Of a stretch of DNA of 64,000 nt, positions 1 through 7,674 are shown piece by piece (position 1 is the stretch's first letter; each line of letters opens with the position of its first letter). The stretch comes from Flavobacterium magnum (GTDB lineage Bacteria > Bacteroidota > Bacteroidia > Flavobacteriales > Flavobacteriaceae), in the NCBI RefSeq assembly GCF_003055625.1, contig NZ_CP028811.1, forward strand, positions 3,224,001 to 3,288,000, given 5' to 3'. The position numbers were made by a program, and so were the translations under genes. Below the pieces are notes generated by a model that was not told the origin of the DNA, did no database searches, and worked only from the letters and a program-made list of their open reading frames with translations.

Positions 1-119
1 GGCTTCACGCAATTGCTACTTTTCTTGTAAAATGAAACATCTTTTTCCATAACTTCGTCCTGTCCAGCCGAGAGTACTCAGTTGAAAATGCCGCAACTGA
101 CGTGAAGCCGCCGGACGTT
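1..119 (+). repeat. attC-like site 1 (cut by window edge)
   Basis: The left R'' box (AAC) lies outside the window. The rest matches the array repeat and ends in GCCGCCGGACGTT. It opens cassette 1 with the tag GTTATGCG. Confidence 0.85.
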
Positions 120-235
120 ATGCGTGATTTTTGTTGTGTTGAAAGTTGGAGCTCCGCTCCTATTTGGTTTTGGGTGATTGGCTTGTGACTACATACGTTT
201 ACGTTGTCTTGGGATCTATATTAAAACCAACGCAT
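120..235. other. Cassette 1: ORF-less 116-bp cassette, copy A
   Basis: No credible coding sequence. A 22-codon frame starting at the ATG of GTTATG exists, but it is broken by a one-base deletion in the copy at 17903. Three possible stems are visible: GGAGC-TCC-GCTCC (148-160), ACAtACG-TTTA-CGTTGT (191-207), and a closing 8-bp pair TTGGTTTT (164-171) with AAAACCAA (223-230). The cassette ends CGCATAAC, matching its start tag. It is identical to the copy at 24019. A structured RNA or a regulatory cassette are possible readings; neither is proven. Confidence 0.7.
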
Positions 236-360
236 AACAGCGGTTTCACGCAATTGCTGCTTCTCTTGTAAAATGAAACATCTTTTTCCATAACTTCGTT
301 CTGTCCAGCCGAGAATACTCAGTTCCAAAAGCCGCAACTGACGTGAAGCCGCCGGACGTT
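236..360 (+). repeat. attC-like site 2 (reference copy)
   Basis: 125 bp from R'' AAC to R' GTT. Left arm: AAC, one unpaired base, then GCGGTTTCACG and CAATTGC. Right arm: GCAACTG, one extra A, CGTGAAGCCGC, the unpaired CGGAC, then GTT. The arms pair as R''/R' and L''/L' stems with an asymmetric bubble and an extrahelical base, as in integron attC sites. The middle (about 75 bp) is not palindromic but is highly conserved in all copies, including TTGTAAAATG and CCATAACTTCG. It closes cassette 1 and opens cassette 2 (GTTACCTGCC). Confidence 0.9.
266..298 (+). promoter_or_regulatory. Candidate promoter inside the attC-like site (representative copy)
   Basis: TTG (266-268), 22 nt, then TAACTTCG (291-298). 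The Flavobacterium promoter consensus is TTG, 17-23 nt, TAnnTTTG, so this is one base off. The motif recurs in the sites: the TTG is intact in 34 of 41 and TAACTTCG in 39 of 41. The same octamer TAACTTCG lies upstream of fabV (40594-40601, minus strand). The inference is that each site may drive the gene to its right. Confidence 0.4.
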
Positions 361-402
361 ACCTGCCATTTTTTGAAGAACGGAATAACTAAAATTTAAA
401 GT

Positions 403-1248
403 ATGCGAAAAACGTTATTATTATTACAATTTCTCTCAGTTATAATTCATACTTCAGCACAAGATTTGAAATTTGATAAGAAATTTGTCCAGAGCGAAGA
501 CAAATGGGTAGCTTTTAAACCTGATAGCATTGGAAGTTATAACTTTGGATTTATATACATTGATGCTCAGGCTGGATTGACTCTTGACTATGCTGGTTCA
601 TTTACTATTGACAAAAATGGAGTTTTTCTCCCAAAAGCAAAAGAAATTCAAGGAGCTATGAAATATCGATTGGAACCTAACAATGTCTTAGTTGCCCATA
701 TCCCTGAATCTAAAATATCACAACTGAAAGTCTCCCTTATTCCAGATTTTCTAGCGGGGTATAAAGTTGGAGAAAATACTGTCGAACGTCTATATAAGTG
801 GGGATATATGTATAATGGTTGGGGAGAATGTAATAAAGCATTGGAATTCTTAGAGAAGGCAGCTAAATTGGATACCAATTATAAAGGTCTAGCTGTTGAA
901 CTTGCATATTCATATAACTGTCTCGAACAATATCAAAACGCTATTACAGTTTTGAAAACCGCCTTAAAGTCAAATCCAAAAGATTCGTACACCAACAAAG
1001 AATACATTTTTGCATTATCAAAAAACAATCAATTAGATGAAGCAAAAAAAATCTACAAAAAATCACTCGAAACAAGTAGCGATAAAACTTATCAAGTTGA
1101 AAATGCGTTTAATATTTTACAAGGTTATTTTTTAAAAAAAGACAATATAGAATTTCAAAATTGGCTAGCCGAAACAAAAGATCTGTATTCCTCAAATAGT
1201 CATATAAATGGAATCGTCGAAAAAATGAAAACGCAGATAAAAAATTAA
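403..1248 (+). CDS. Cassette 2: secreted TPR-repeat protein
   Basis: 281 aa. A signal peptide covers residues 1-19 (ends HTSAQ). The N-terminal half has no family I recognise. Residues about 130-240 hold tetratricopeptide-like helices (RLYKWGYMYNGWGECNKALE, then ALKSNPKDS and LDEAKKIYKKSLE), which usually bind partner proteins. It starts 45 nt after the R' box, typical of this array. The tags GTTACCTGCC and GGCAGGTAAC frame the cassette. Predicted periplasmic; function unknown. Confidence 0.8.
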   Translation: MRKTLLLLQFLSVIIHTSAQDLKFDKKFVQSEDKWVAFKPDSIGSYNFGFIYIDAQAGLTLDYAGSFTIDKNGVFLPKAKEIQGAMKYRLEPNNVLVAHIPESKISQLKVSLIPDFLAGYKVGENTVERLYKWGYMYNGWGECNKALEFLEKAAKLDTNYKGLAVELAYSYNCLEQYQNAITVLKTALKSNPKDSYTNKEYIFALSKNNQLDEAKKIYKKSLETSSDKTYQVENAFNILQGYFLKKDNIEFQNWLAETKDLYSSNSHINGIVEKMKTQIKN

Positions 1249-1258
1249 AACGGCAGGT

Positions 1259-1383
1259 AACAGCGGTTTCACGCAATTGCTCCTCCCCTTGTAAAATGCA
1301 CTGCTTTTTTCCATAACTTCGTTTTGTCCAGCCGAGGGTACTCAGTTCCATAAGCCGCAACTGACGTGAAGCCGCCGGACGTT
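1259..1383 (+). repeat. attC-like site 3
   Basis: 125 bp. Closes cassette 2 (GGCAGGTAAC) and opens cassette 3 (GTTATATGCC). Confidence 0.9.
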
Positions 1384-1428
1384 ATATGCCAGCTTATGCG
1401 CGATGTACCTAAAATCAACTTCCAAAAA

Positions 1429-1899
1429 ATGAAACGAAGAGTATTTTTCGTCGTTTCGCTTTTTATAGTTTCACTTTTTATAGTTGCTTCATGCACTGAA
1501 AAGAAAGTTGATTTAGGAATTATCAGAAAAACACATAAACCAAGTCCTAATCTTATTTCTTTCGATCTCAAATACAATTTATCCAAAGAAGACAGAACGA
1601 ACAGAAACTTTACGAAACTTAGTTCAAGAAAGTTCGATCTTGAAATTGACACGATAAAATATACTAGAGATGAGATTTACATTTCTTATTTATCGACAAT
1701 GACAGGCTGTATTGAGTATGCTGGTGATTTTGATATAAAAGGTGATTCGTTAAATCTAAAATTAATACAGTTGAATAATGTCGTGTGTCCAGAAGTTGAA
1801 GTAGCCAGAGTAATCTATAAAATTCGAAATCCTAAGAATATCCAATATAAAATTTCTAAACCTGAATTTGGTAAGTATGGCGAACCAAACCAAAAATAA
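1429..1899 (+). CDS. Cassette 3: lipoprotein, paralogue of the cassette 29 protein
   Basis: 156 aa from ATG 1429. The frame is open back into the repeat through a GTG (KPPDV...), but the lipoprotein signal MKRRVFF...FIVASC fixes this start. The lipobox Cys is residue 22. The segment DTIKYTRDEIYISYLSTM followed by YAGDFDIKGDSLNLKL aligns with DTIMYKKNELYISYLTFM and YRGDFKIKGDSLLLEI in the lipoprotein at 21712. The two cassettes therefore carry one family. Function unknown. Confidence 0.8.
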   Translation: MKRRVFFVVSLFIVSLFIVASCTEKKVDLGIIRKTHKPSPNLISFDLKYNLSKEDRTNRNFTKLSSRKFDLEIDTIKYTRDEIYISYLSTMTGCIEYAGDFDIKGDSLNLKLIQLNNVVCPEVEVARVIYKIRNPKNIQYKISKPEFGKYGEPNQK

Positions 1900-1910
1900 A
1901 GCCGGCATAT

Positions 1911-2035
1911 AACAGCGGTTTCACGCAATTGCTACTTTCTTTGTAAAATGTAGCCGCTTTTTCCATAACTTCGTTTCGTCCAGCCGAGAGTACTCAGTTC
2001 CAAAAGCCGCAACTGACGTGAAGCCGCCGGACGTT
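1911..2035 (+). repeat. attC-like site 4
   Basis: 125 bp. Closes cassette 3 (GGCATATAAC) and opens cassette 4 (GTTGTGTGCA). Confidence 0.9.
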
Positions 2036-2059
2036 GTGTGCAATCAATCCTAAAATGAT

Positions 2060-2647
2060 GTGAAAGATTATTCGTATATAAATGATATCTCAAAAGCAGA
2101 CGATTTACGTTTGTACGTAATCGAACATGCATTACATATTGAAAAATTAGCTTCTGAAACTATTGGTTATATACTTGGCATTGATTGGAAAAATTCAAAA
2201 TCATTTGGCAATGGATCAACTGCATTGTCTTTTAATCAGAAAATTCAAATTATCCAAGATTTAAAAGGTTTAGATAAAATCGACATTCAAAAATTTAGTG
2301 ACTTCATGGGAATTCGAAATAAATTCGCTCATGTATTATCTATTAAAACTTTTGATGATTTTTTCAATAGCGGTAAAAACGGAGCTGATGTCAAAAAAAA
2401 TCTAATCAAATATTACGGTTTCGAAAATTCGGAGATCGATGAAGGATTGAAAAACAAAATTTATTTCTATCGCTTATTTTCTGATTTGCTGCAAATCCTA
2501 ACTCAAAAGATAGCTAAGCACGAATTTGAAAGAGGAAAAAAGGCTTTTACTTCTGAATATTTACTTTCGGTTCTAAGTGAAGTTGGGAATTTAGAAAACG
2601 GAGATGATGTTCTTAAAAAAGCATTTAAAAAAGTTGATCCGAGGTAA
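2060..2647 (+). CDS. Cassette 4: HEPN/MltR-like soluble protein
   Basis: 195 aa, GTG start at 2060. The two ATGs just upstream are out of frame and the frame closes at a TAA at 2051. No signal peptide; mostly helical and charged. Residues about 88-95 read MGIRNKFAH, an R-x4-H motif inside a helix, as in HEPN ribonucleases and MltR-type proteins. HEPN proteins are common toxins or antiphage effectors, and toxin cassettes are frequent in large integrons. No antitoxin partner is visible in the cassette. The family call is tentative. Confidence 0.7.
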   Translation: MKDYSYINDISKADDLRLYVIEHALHIEKLASETIGYILGIDWKNSKSFGNGSTALSFNQKIQIIQDLKGLDKIDIQKFSDFMGIRNKFAHVLSIKTFDDFFNSGKNGADVKKNLIKYYGFENSEIDEGLKNKIYFYRLFSDLLQILTQKIAKHEFERGKKAFTSEYLLSVLSEVGNLENGDDVLKKAFKKVDPR

Positions 2648-2663
2648 AATTTTGACTGCACAC

Positions 2664-2788
2664 AACAGCGGTTTCACGCAATCGCTACTCACTTTGTAAA
2701 ATGAACGCGCTTTTTCCATAACTTCGTTTTGTCCAGCCGAGAGTACTCAGCTTCGAAAGCCGCAACTGACGTGAAGCCGCCGGACGTT
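2664..2788 (+). repeat. attC-like site 5
   Basis: 125 bp. Closes cassette 4 (TGCACACAAC) and opens cassette 5 (GTTAGCAGC). It has the CAGCTTCGAAAGCC variant in place of CAGTTCCAAAAGCC, and ATCGC in the left arm. Confidence 0.9.
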
Positions 2789-2814
2789 AGCAGCAACGCT
2801 AAAAAAACTAGACG

Positions 2815-3189
2815 ATGAAAAACATATTAATAGCATTATTTATTCTCTTTGTTGCTTCTATGAAAGCCCAAAATAAAATTAGCGCTAGTGATAAAGCGTT
2901 AGCCGCAATTGACGCAATTGAAAAGTTCGAAGCAGAAATAAAAATTCCAAACCGATTAGCATGTTTAACTCAAATCTTTCCCAAAGATGTAGATTTTAAT
3001 TATGTTGGTCAATGCTATAGACCAACTAAAGAAGAGTTACAATTATGGCGAGAATGGATTATAAAAAACAAAGAAAATTTAGAGTATGAGCAGGAAGAAC
3101 CTGAAGGAAAGTTTGATTTTATTTTCGGTGAATTCAATATAGTATTCAATGATAAAAAAGGTACAATTCGAAATTCATACTGCAATTAA
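2815..3189 (+). CDS. Cassette 5: small secreted protein of unknown function
   Basis: 124 aa. The signal peptide MKNILIALFILFVASMKAQ is cleaved after about residue 19. The mature part is acidic with three Cys (CLTQIF, GQCYRP, SYCN at the end) and a helical RPTKEELQLWREWI stretch. No family recognised. The stop lies 11 nt before the next site. Confidence 0.75.
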   Translation: MKNILIALFILFVASMKAQNKISASDKALAAIDAIEKFEAEIKIPNRLACLTQIFPKDVDFNYVGQCYRPTKEELQLWREWIIKNKENLEYEQEEPEGKFDFIFGEFNIVFNDKKGTIRNSYCN

Positions 3190-3200
3190 GCGCAGCTGCT

Positions 3201-3325
3201 AACAGCGGTTTCACGCAATTGCTGCTTCCCTTGTAAAATGTAACACCTTTTTCCATAACTTCGTTTGGTCCAGCCGAGAGTACTCAGTTCCAAAAGCCGC
3301 AACTGACGTAAAGCCGCCGGACGTT
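3201..3325 (+). repeat. attC-like site 6
   Basis: 125 bp. Closes cassette 5 (AGCTGCTAAC) and opens cassette 6 (GTTAGCAGAC). The right arm has GACGTAAAGCC instead of GACGTGAAGCC. Confidence 0.9.
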
Positions 3326-3348
3326 AGCAGACATTTTGCCCAACAACC

Positions 3349-3816
3349 ATGAACAAACTACCATTTATAATTTTACTATTAATTTTCATTGCAAGTTGCA
3401 AAGAAAAAGTTCCGAAAACTGTAGAATTTGACTTGCTTCCAATGAAGGTGCCTGCTGATACAACAAACGGCAAACAGTTTATTACTATCATTCCTTTTAA
3501 TGCAATTCATAAAATCAGTTTAACGAAAACTGAATTAAAAATATTGAATGAAAAATTAAATAAAAGTGTGATGATTTATAATAAAATCCATACAAAAAAA
3601 ATTGATCTGAAAAATTACAACAGACAATACTTTCCGTACATAAATGCAAAAGGTGAAAAACAAGTTGAAATAAATTGCTTTTGTCAATTCTTTGACAACG
3701 ATAACTGGAAATCTAAGCGCGTAGATGTTTCAGACGGTGGAGAATCTTATTTCAATTTGAATGTAAATTTAGACGACAATTCATTTTCGGATTTAAGTGT
3801 GAACGGTCGAGCGTAA
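3349..3816 (+). CDS. Cassette 6: lipoprotein of unknown function
   Basis: 155 aa. Lipoprotein signal MNKLPFIILLLIFIASCKEK with Cys at residue 17. The mature domain contains a CFCQFFDNDNWKSKRV stretch and probably beta structure. No family recognised. The end tags of this cassette do not match each other (start GTTAGCAGAC, end GGCATATAAC), unlike nearly all neighbours, so it may be a fusion of two cassettes. Confidence 0.75.
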   Translation: MNKLPFIILLLIFIASCKEKVPKTVEFDLLPMKVPADTTNGKQFITIIPFNAIHKISLTKTELKILNEKLNKSVMIYNKIHTKKIDLKNYNRQYFPYINAKGEKQVEINCFCQFFDNDNWKSKRVDVSDGGESYFNLNVNLDDNSFSDLSVNGRA

Positions 3817-3831
3817 TCAAAAACGGCATAT

Positions 3832-3956
3832 AACAGCGGTTTCACGCAATTGCTACTTCCGTTGTAAAATGAACCACCTTTTTCCATAACTTCGTTCTGT
3901 GTCGCCGAGAGCACTCAGTTCCAAAAGCCGCAACTGACGTGAAGCCGCCGGACGTT
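3832..3956 (+). repeat. attC-like site 7
   Basis: 125 bp. The left tag GGCATATAAC does not pair with the start of cassette 6. Opens cassette 7 (GTTATCTGAT). Central variant GTGTCGCCGAGAGCACTC. Confidence 0.88.
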
Positions 3957-3996
3957 ATCTGATATTTATGTTGCGAACGTGTAAAATCGTACTATT

Positions 3997-5049
3997 ATGA
4001 AATTTATTCATTTACTTTTATTTTTGGTTATATCGTTTAATATTGATGCACAAATTAACACCGATTTTGTCGTTTACAATGATCAAATATGGAGCTTAAC
4101 GAAAGATGGAAAAATTGACGTATTCGATTATAAAAATGAAACTAAAGTTGAAAACTTAATTTCATATTCAGATACAATTTATATAATAACTAAAGACAAA
4201 AATAATATTCCAATAATAATAGATAATAAAAACGCAATAAAGAAATATGATAATCAAACTAAATCTTGGAGTAAGATTTATAACTATATTAAAAAGCCTT
4301 TGGGAGTTTTGTTTGACAAAGAAAATAATTGTTACTCAATTACAGAAAAAGGAATAATAAATTTAAAAAGCGGCAAGACATATTTCTCAAATAAATCTCT
4401 AAATCACCAAATCCATTATAATGACAATTGGTCAAGACGTGCGCTAACTTTTTTTATGGATAAAGACGATAATATTTGGATTGGTTTTGGATATGGCGAA
4501 TGGGGTGGAGATATATTTATATTTAATACAAAAAGTAAAAAATTTATAGTTCCTGAACTTGGCAAATTTGAAATTGAATTGTATCCAGTGAAATCGTTTT
4601 TTGAAGACGAGAATTATGTTTATCTTTCTTCAGGTTTAGCACATATGTCAACAAGTGGTTGCATCGTTCAGTTTGATAAATTTCATGCTTCATTCTTTTT
4701 TAAAAGCGAATCAGAATGGCAAAAAGTAAGTGGTGATGAAAATAAGCCCAAGTATATCCCTGCACAATATATTGGACCGGCCACATTTAATAAATACAAC
4801 AATTCGATTTATTTTTATTCTCAAGATGGAATTTTCAAGGGTGATGTCAAAAAGAATCTTTCTGAATTGAAAGATTGGGAAAATATAATTAAGCCAAATT
4901 TGCAATGGAAAGTTGGACAACCTGACGCCGTTGGTTCGCCGATGAATGTTTCCAGGATTACAATTATTGCAAATGATAAATTTGTGATACAAACACAAAA
5001 CAATGGAGTTGGTTATTTTAATGGAAAGGAATTAATTCTAATAAATTAA
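3997..5049 (+). CDS. Cassette 7: secreted propeller-like protein
   Basis: 350 aa, the largest intact cassette gene. Signal peptide MKFIHLLLFLVISFNIDAQ. The mature part has repeated blades such as DKDDNIWIGFGYGEWGGD and FNKYNNSIYFYSQDGIF, resembling two-component-regulator propeller or NHL-type beta propellers. There is no kinase, membrane or sorting domain after the propeller, so a binding or scaffold role in the periplasm is the most that can be inferred. The cassette tags GTTATCTGAT and ATCAGATAAC match perfectly. Confidence 0.8.
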   Translation: MKFIHLLLFLVISFNIDAQINTDFVVYNDQIWSLTKDGKIDVFDYKNETKVENLISYSDTIYIITKDKNNIPIIIDNKNAIKKYDNQTKSWSKIYNYIKKPLGVLFDKENNCYSITEKGIINLKSGKTYFSNKSLNHQIHYNDNWSRRALTFFMDKDDNIWIGFGYGEWGGDIFIFNTKSKKFIVPELGKFEIELYPVKSFFEDENYVYLSSGLAHMSTSGCIVQFDKFHASFFFKSESEWQKVSGDENKPKYIPAQYIGPATFNKYNNSIYFYSQDGIFKGDVKKNLSELKDWENIIKPNLQWKVGQPDAVGSPMNVSRITIIANDKFVIQTQNNGVGYFNGKELILIN

Positions 5050-5058
5050 ACATCAGAT

Positions 5059-5183
5059 AACAGCGGTTTCACGCAATTGCTGCTTCCCTTGTAAAATGAA
5101 CCACCTTTTTCCATAACTTCGTTCTGTCCAGCCGAGAGTACTCAGTTCCAAATGCCGCAACTGACGTGAAGCCGCCGGACGTT
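5059..5183 (+). repeat. attC-like site 8
   Basis: 125 bp. Closes cassette 7 (ATCAGATAAC) and opens cassette 8 (GTTATCTACAGG). Confidence 0.9.
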
Positions 5184-5204
5184 ATCTACAGGCTTTGACC
5201 AACG

Positions 5205-5576
5205 ATGAAACCAATTATGACCGAAAAGCATGAAAATAAATATTCGATAGATTATTCAACATTTATAAAAAATGTTGAAAACATTACTGGCTTAAGTCCG
5301 GCGGATTTGCTTCATAGTTATGAAGAATTTATTTCCGGGTTAAATGAGTATGAAAATGTAGAAAACTATTCTGAATGGCAATATGAATTTGATTACGATG
5401 CTTACATCCGAATAGAAATTGAAAAAGTAGTTTCAAATGTTGAACTTTCAAATAATACTTTTTTAAAACAATTTAAAGATAAGGTTGAACTTTTGGATTC
5501 TCAATTTAAAAAGTTTCTTAAAAATGGAGACGATGACAAATGGTGGGAAACACCAAAAATCAAGTTCCAAAATTAA
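5205..5576 (+). CDS. Cassette 8: small acidic cytosolic protein
   Basis: 123 aa from ATG 5205; ATG 5217 (MTEKHENK) is an alternative. No signal peptide or membrane segment. Rich in Glu, Tyr and Asn, with a LSPADLLHSYEEFISGLNEY helix and a C-terminal WWETPKIKF. Size and composition resemble immunity or antitoxin-like proteins, but no family is recognised. The tags match with one mismatch (GTTATCTACAGG and CCTATAGATAAC). Confidence 0.75.
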   Translation: MKPIMTEKHENKYSIDYSTFIKNVENITGLSPADLLHSYEEFISGLNEYENVENYSEWQYEFDYDAYIRIEIEKVVSNVELSNNTFLKQFKDKVELLDSQFKKFLKNGDDDKWWETPKIKFQN

Positions 5577-5586
5577 GCCTATAGAT

Positions 5587-5711
5587 AACAGCGGTTTCAC
5601 GCAATTGCTGCTTGTCTTGTAAAATGAACCGCCTTTTTCCATAACTTCGTTTTGTCCAGCCGAGAGTACTCAGTTCCAAAAGCCGCAACTGACGTGAAGC
5701 CGCCGGACGTT
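5587..5711 (+). repeat. attC-like site 9
   Basis: 125 bp. Closes cassette 8 and opens cassette 9 (GTTGTGCGCA). Confidence 0.9.
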
Positions 5712-5749
5712 GTGCGCAACTTATACCAACCGTGTCGTAAAATATACAT

Positions 5750-6367
5750 ATGAAAAATTTTTATATACTTAGCTTTTTAGTATTAATATTAGGCTTAGTT
5801 TCATGTCAAGAAAAGATAAAGAAAGCTGAATTTCGTAAAAAAGAAGTTCATTTAATTGACAATAAAATCATAAATAATTTTTTAGAATATTGTTTTAAAA
5901 ATGATAGTGGAATCGTGAAAGGTTGTAAAGTTGTTTTAGATCATGATTTATCGCAAGCACCTTTAAGTGAAGAAGAGTTATTATCAGTAGATGGGTTGGA
6001 TTCAATATTCACTAAAGAAGACATTGATTATATACATAAACAGAATAAAATTAAAGACGATTTTAGATTGCAACAGCAATACTTTAAAAATTCTATCATT
6101 GTATCTGCTGATACAATTAGTTCAATGATAAAAAAGAGTAAAGATAAAGATGGTCGATCTACACTTTTCTGGGAGGAATTTTATAAAAAATATGGTGATG
6201 GATTTTGTACACTCAGCAAACCTTTATTCTCTAAAAATCATCAAATTGTAATTATCAGCAGTGGCTATCATTGTGGAGGATTATGTGGTGGCGGTGGAAC
6301 TTATATTTTAAAAAAAGTTGACTCCAATTGGAAAGTCATCGCTACAATCAGGAATTGGGTAAGTTAA
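5750..6367 (+). CDS. Cassette 9: lipoprotein, paralogue of the cassette 24 protein
   Basis: 205 aa. Lipobox LGLVSC with Cys at residue 20. The C-terminal half shares a pattern with the lipoprotein at 18177: LDSIFTKEDIDYIHKQ, then FWEEFYKKYGDGFC, KPLFSKNHQIVIISSG and a final NWVS. A Gly/Cys loop HCGGLCGGGG stands where the cassette 17 protein has SCCGCSY. It may be a fold for an envelope lipoprotein shared by several cassettes. Function unknown. Confidence 0.78.
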   Translation: MKNFYILSFLVLILGLVSCQEKIKKAEFRKKEVHLIDNKIINNFLEYCFKNDSGIVKGCKVVLDHDLSQAPLSEEELLSVDGLDSIFTKEDIDYIHKQNKIKDDFRLQQQYFKNSIIVSADTISSMIKKSKDKDGRSTLFWEEFYKKYGDGFCTLSKPLFSKNHQIVIISSGYHCGGLCGGGGTYILKKVDSNWKVIATIRNWVS

Positions 6368-6376
6368 GCTGCGCAC

Positions 6377-6501
6377 AACAGCGGTTTCACGCAATTGCTG
6401 CTTCCCTTGTAAAATGAACCGCCTTTTTCCATAACTTCGTCTTGTCCAGCCGAGAGTACTCAGCTTCGAAAGCCGCAACTGACGTGAAGCCGCCGGACGT
6501 T
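6377..6501 (+). repeat. attC-like site 10
   Basis: 125 bp. Closes cassette 9 (GCGCACAAC) and opens cassette 10 (GTTAGCTGCC). CAGCTTCGAAAGCC variant. Confidence 0.9.
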
Positions 6502-6528
6502 AGCTGCCATTGCAAACTCAAATCGCGC

Positions 6529-7071
6529 ATGAAAACGACATCTAAATTAAATAGATTTTTGATTCCCGCTTCATTACTCCTAACTGTTGTTGGCTTTGGA
6601 ATGATAATATTTATGCTTACTGTCACTGATGAAAAAGCAAAACAACTTCCTATTGGACCGTGGGTTTTTATCTGTCTGTTTTGCTCGGCGGCAATTTCAA
6701 CAGCACTGTTAGTAATGCTATTTTTAAAACACATAACCATTGACGAGAATTCAGTATCCGTAAAATATCTTTTCCGGAAGAAACTCGAATATTCCTTTGA
6801 AGAAATTACTGGTTATAATGAGTATGAAAACTTTTCTTCAACTGGTAATTATATGACATTTCATTTTAAAACCAATGACGACAAAATTCATATGTTTAGC
6901 ACGTTGGAATTTCGCAATTATTCACAAATAAGTTCAATGATCTCCCAAAAAACTACGATAATGAATATTGGAAAGTTTCATAACTTACTAAAAGGTGTAT
7001 CAATCTTATTGATTGTTATGGCTATTATTGGAACTTTAATAATATTTAAGCTTTCCAGCAACGGCAGCTAA
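6529..7071 (+). CDS. Cassette 10: membrane protein with PH-like domain
   Basis: 180 aa from ATG 6529; the longer open frame runs back into the repeat and is not used here. Two N-terminal membrane helices (FLIPASLLLTVVGFGMIIF and WVFICLFCSAAISTALLVML) are followed by a soluble beta-rich part (ITIDENSVSVKYLF... SFEEITGYNEYENF) like bacterial PH domains, then a last helix near residue 160. The stop TAA is part of the R'' box of the next site (CAGCTAAC). Confidence 0.75.
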   Translation: MKTTSKLNRFLIPASLLLTVVGFGMIIFMLTVTDEKAKQLPIGPWVFICLFCSAAISTALLVMLFLKHITIDENSVSVKYLFRKKLEYSFEEITGYNEYENFSSTGNYMTFHFKTNDDKIHMFSTLEFRNYSQISSMISQKTTIMNIGKFHNLLKGVSILLIVMAIIGTLIIFKLSSNGS

Positions 7072-7194
7072 CAGCGGTTTCACGCAATTGCTACTCCCAT
7101 TGTAAAATGAACTTCATTTTTCCATAACTTCGTTTTGTCCAGCCGAGAGTACTCAGTTCCAAAAGCCGCAACTGACGTGAAGCCGCCGGACGTT
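7070..7194 (+). repeat. attC-like site 11
   Basis: 125 bp. Closes cassette 10 (GGCAGCTAAC), overlapping its stop codon. Opens cassette 11 (GTTATGGGCA). Confidence 0.9.
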
Positions 7195-7229
7195 ATGGGC
7201 AACCAATTCGCCAAAATTACGCAACTGTT

Positions 7230-7517
7230 ATGTCGAAAATATTTGAAAAAATAACTGAAATTGTAGGCTGGCTGCAAATTGTAGCTTCTCCCCTTTTGAT
7301 ATGCGGTGCTATAGCTGCAGTAATTTATTTTTCAAGTCCAAGTTTTGAAAGATTATTGCTGGCCGCGATCATGGTTTTAATAGGACTGACTGTAGGAATA
7401 ATATTTGCAAACAAAATCATGCGGACAAAAGGTACTGTCTGGTTTATGTCAAGAATATCTGCGACGCCTGAATTGGATGAAAATGACATAAAGCCAAGAA
7501 AAAAAACTAAGAATTAA
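7230..7517 (+). CDS. Cassette 11: small membrane protein
   Basis: 95 aa. Two membrane helices (residues about 16-35 and 43-65) and a basic C-terminal tail (DIKPRKKTKN). No family recognised. It starts 38 nt after R'. Confidence 0.72.
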   Translation: MSKIFEKITEIVGWLQIVASPLLICGAIAAVIYFSSPSFERLLLAAIMVLIGLTVGIIFANKIMRTKGTVWFMSRISATPELDENDIKPRKKTKN

Positions 7518-7548
7518 GAGTTAAAAGAAAATATTTTTGGCTGCCCAT

Positions 7549-7674
7549 AACAGCGGTTTCACGCAATTGCTGCTTCCCTTGTAAAACGAACTTCTTTTTT
7601 CCATAACTTCGTTTGGTCCACGCCGAGAATACTCAGTTCCAAAAGCCGCAACTGACGTGAAGCCGCCGGACTTT
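7549..7674 (+). repeat. attC-like site 12, mutated R' box
   Basis: 126 bp, of the GTCCACGCCGAG subtype (one extra base). The R' box reads CGGACTTTAGC, so the G of GTT, the base next to the expected cleavage point, is changed to T. Left tag CTGCCCATAAC closes cassette 11. The mutation predicts that cassette 12 cannot be released normally through this edge. Confidence 0.88.

Noticed and set aside
124..189. A 22-codon peptide in the ORF-less cassette starting at the ATG of GTTATG
   Set aside because: The frame is destroyed by a single-base deletion in the copy at 17903 while the rest of the sequence is conserved.
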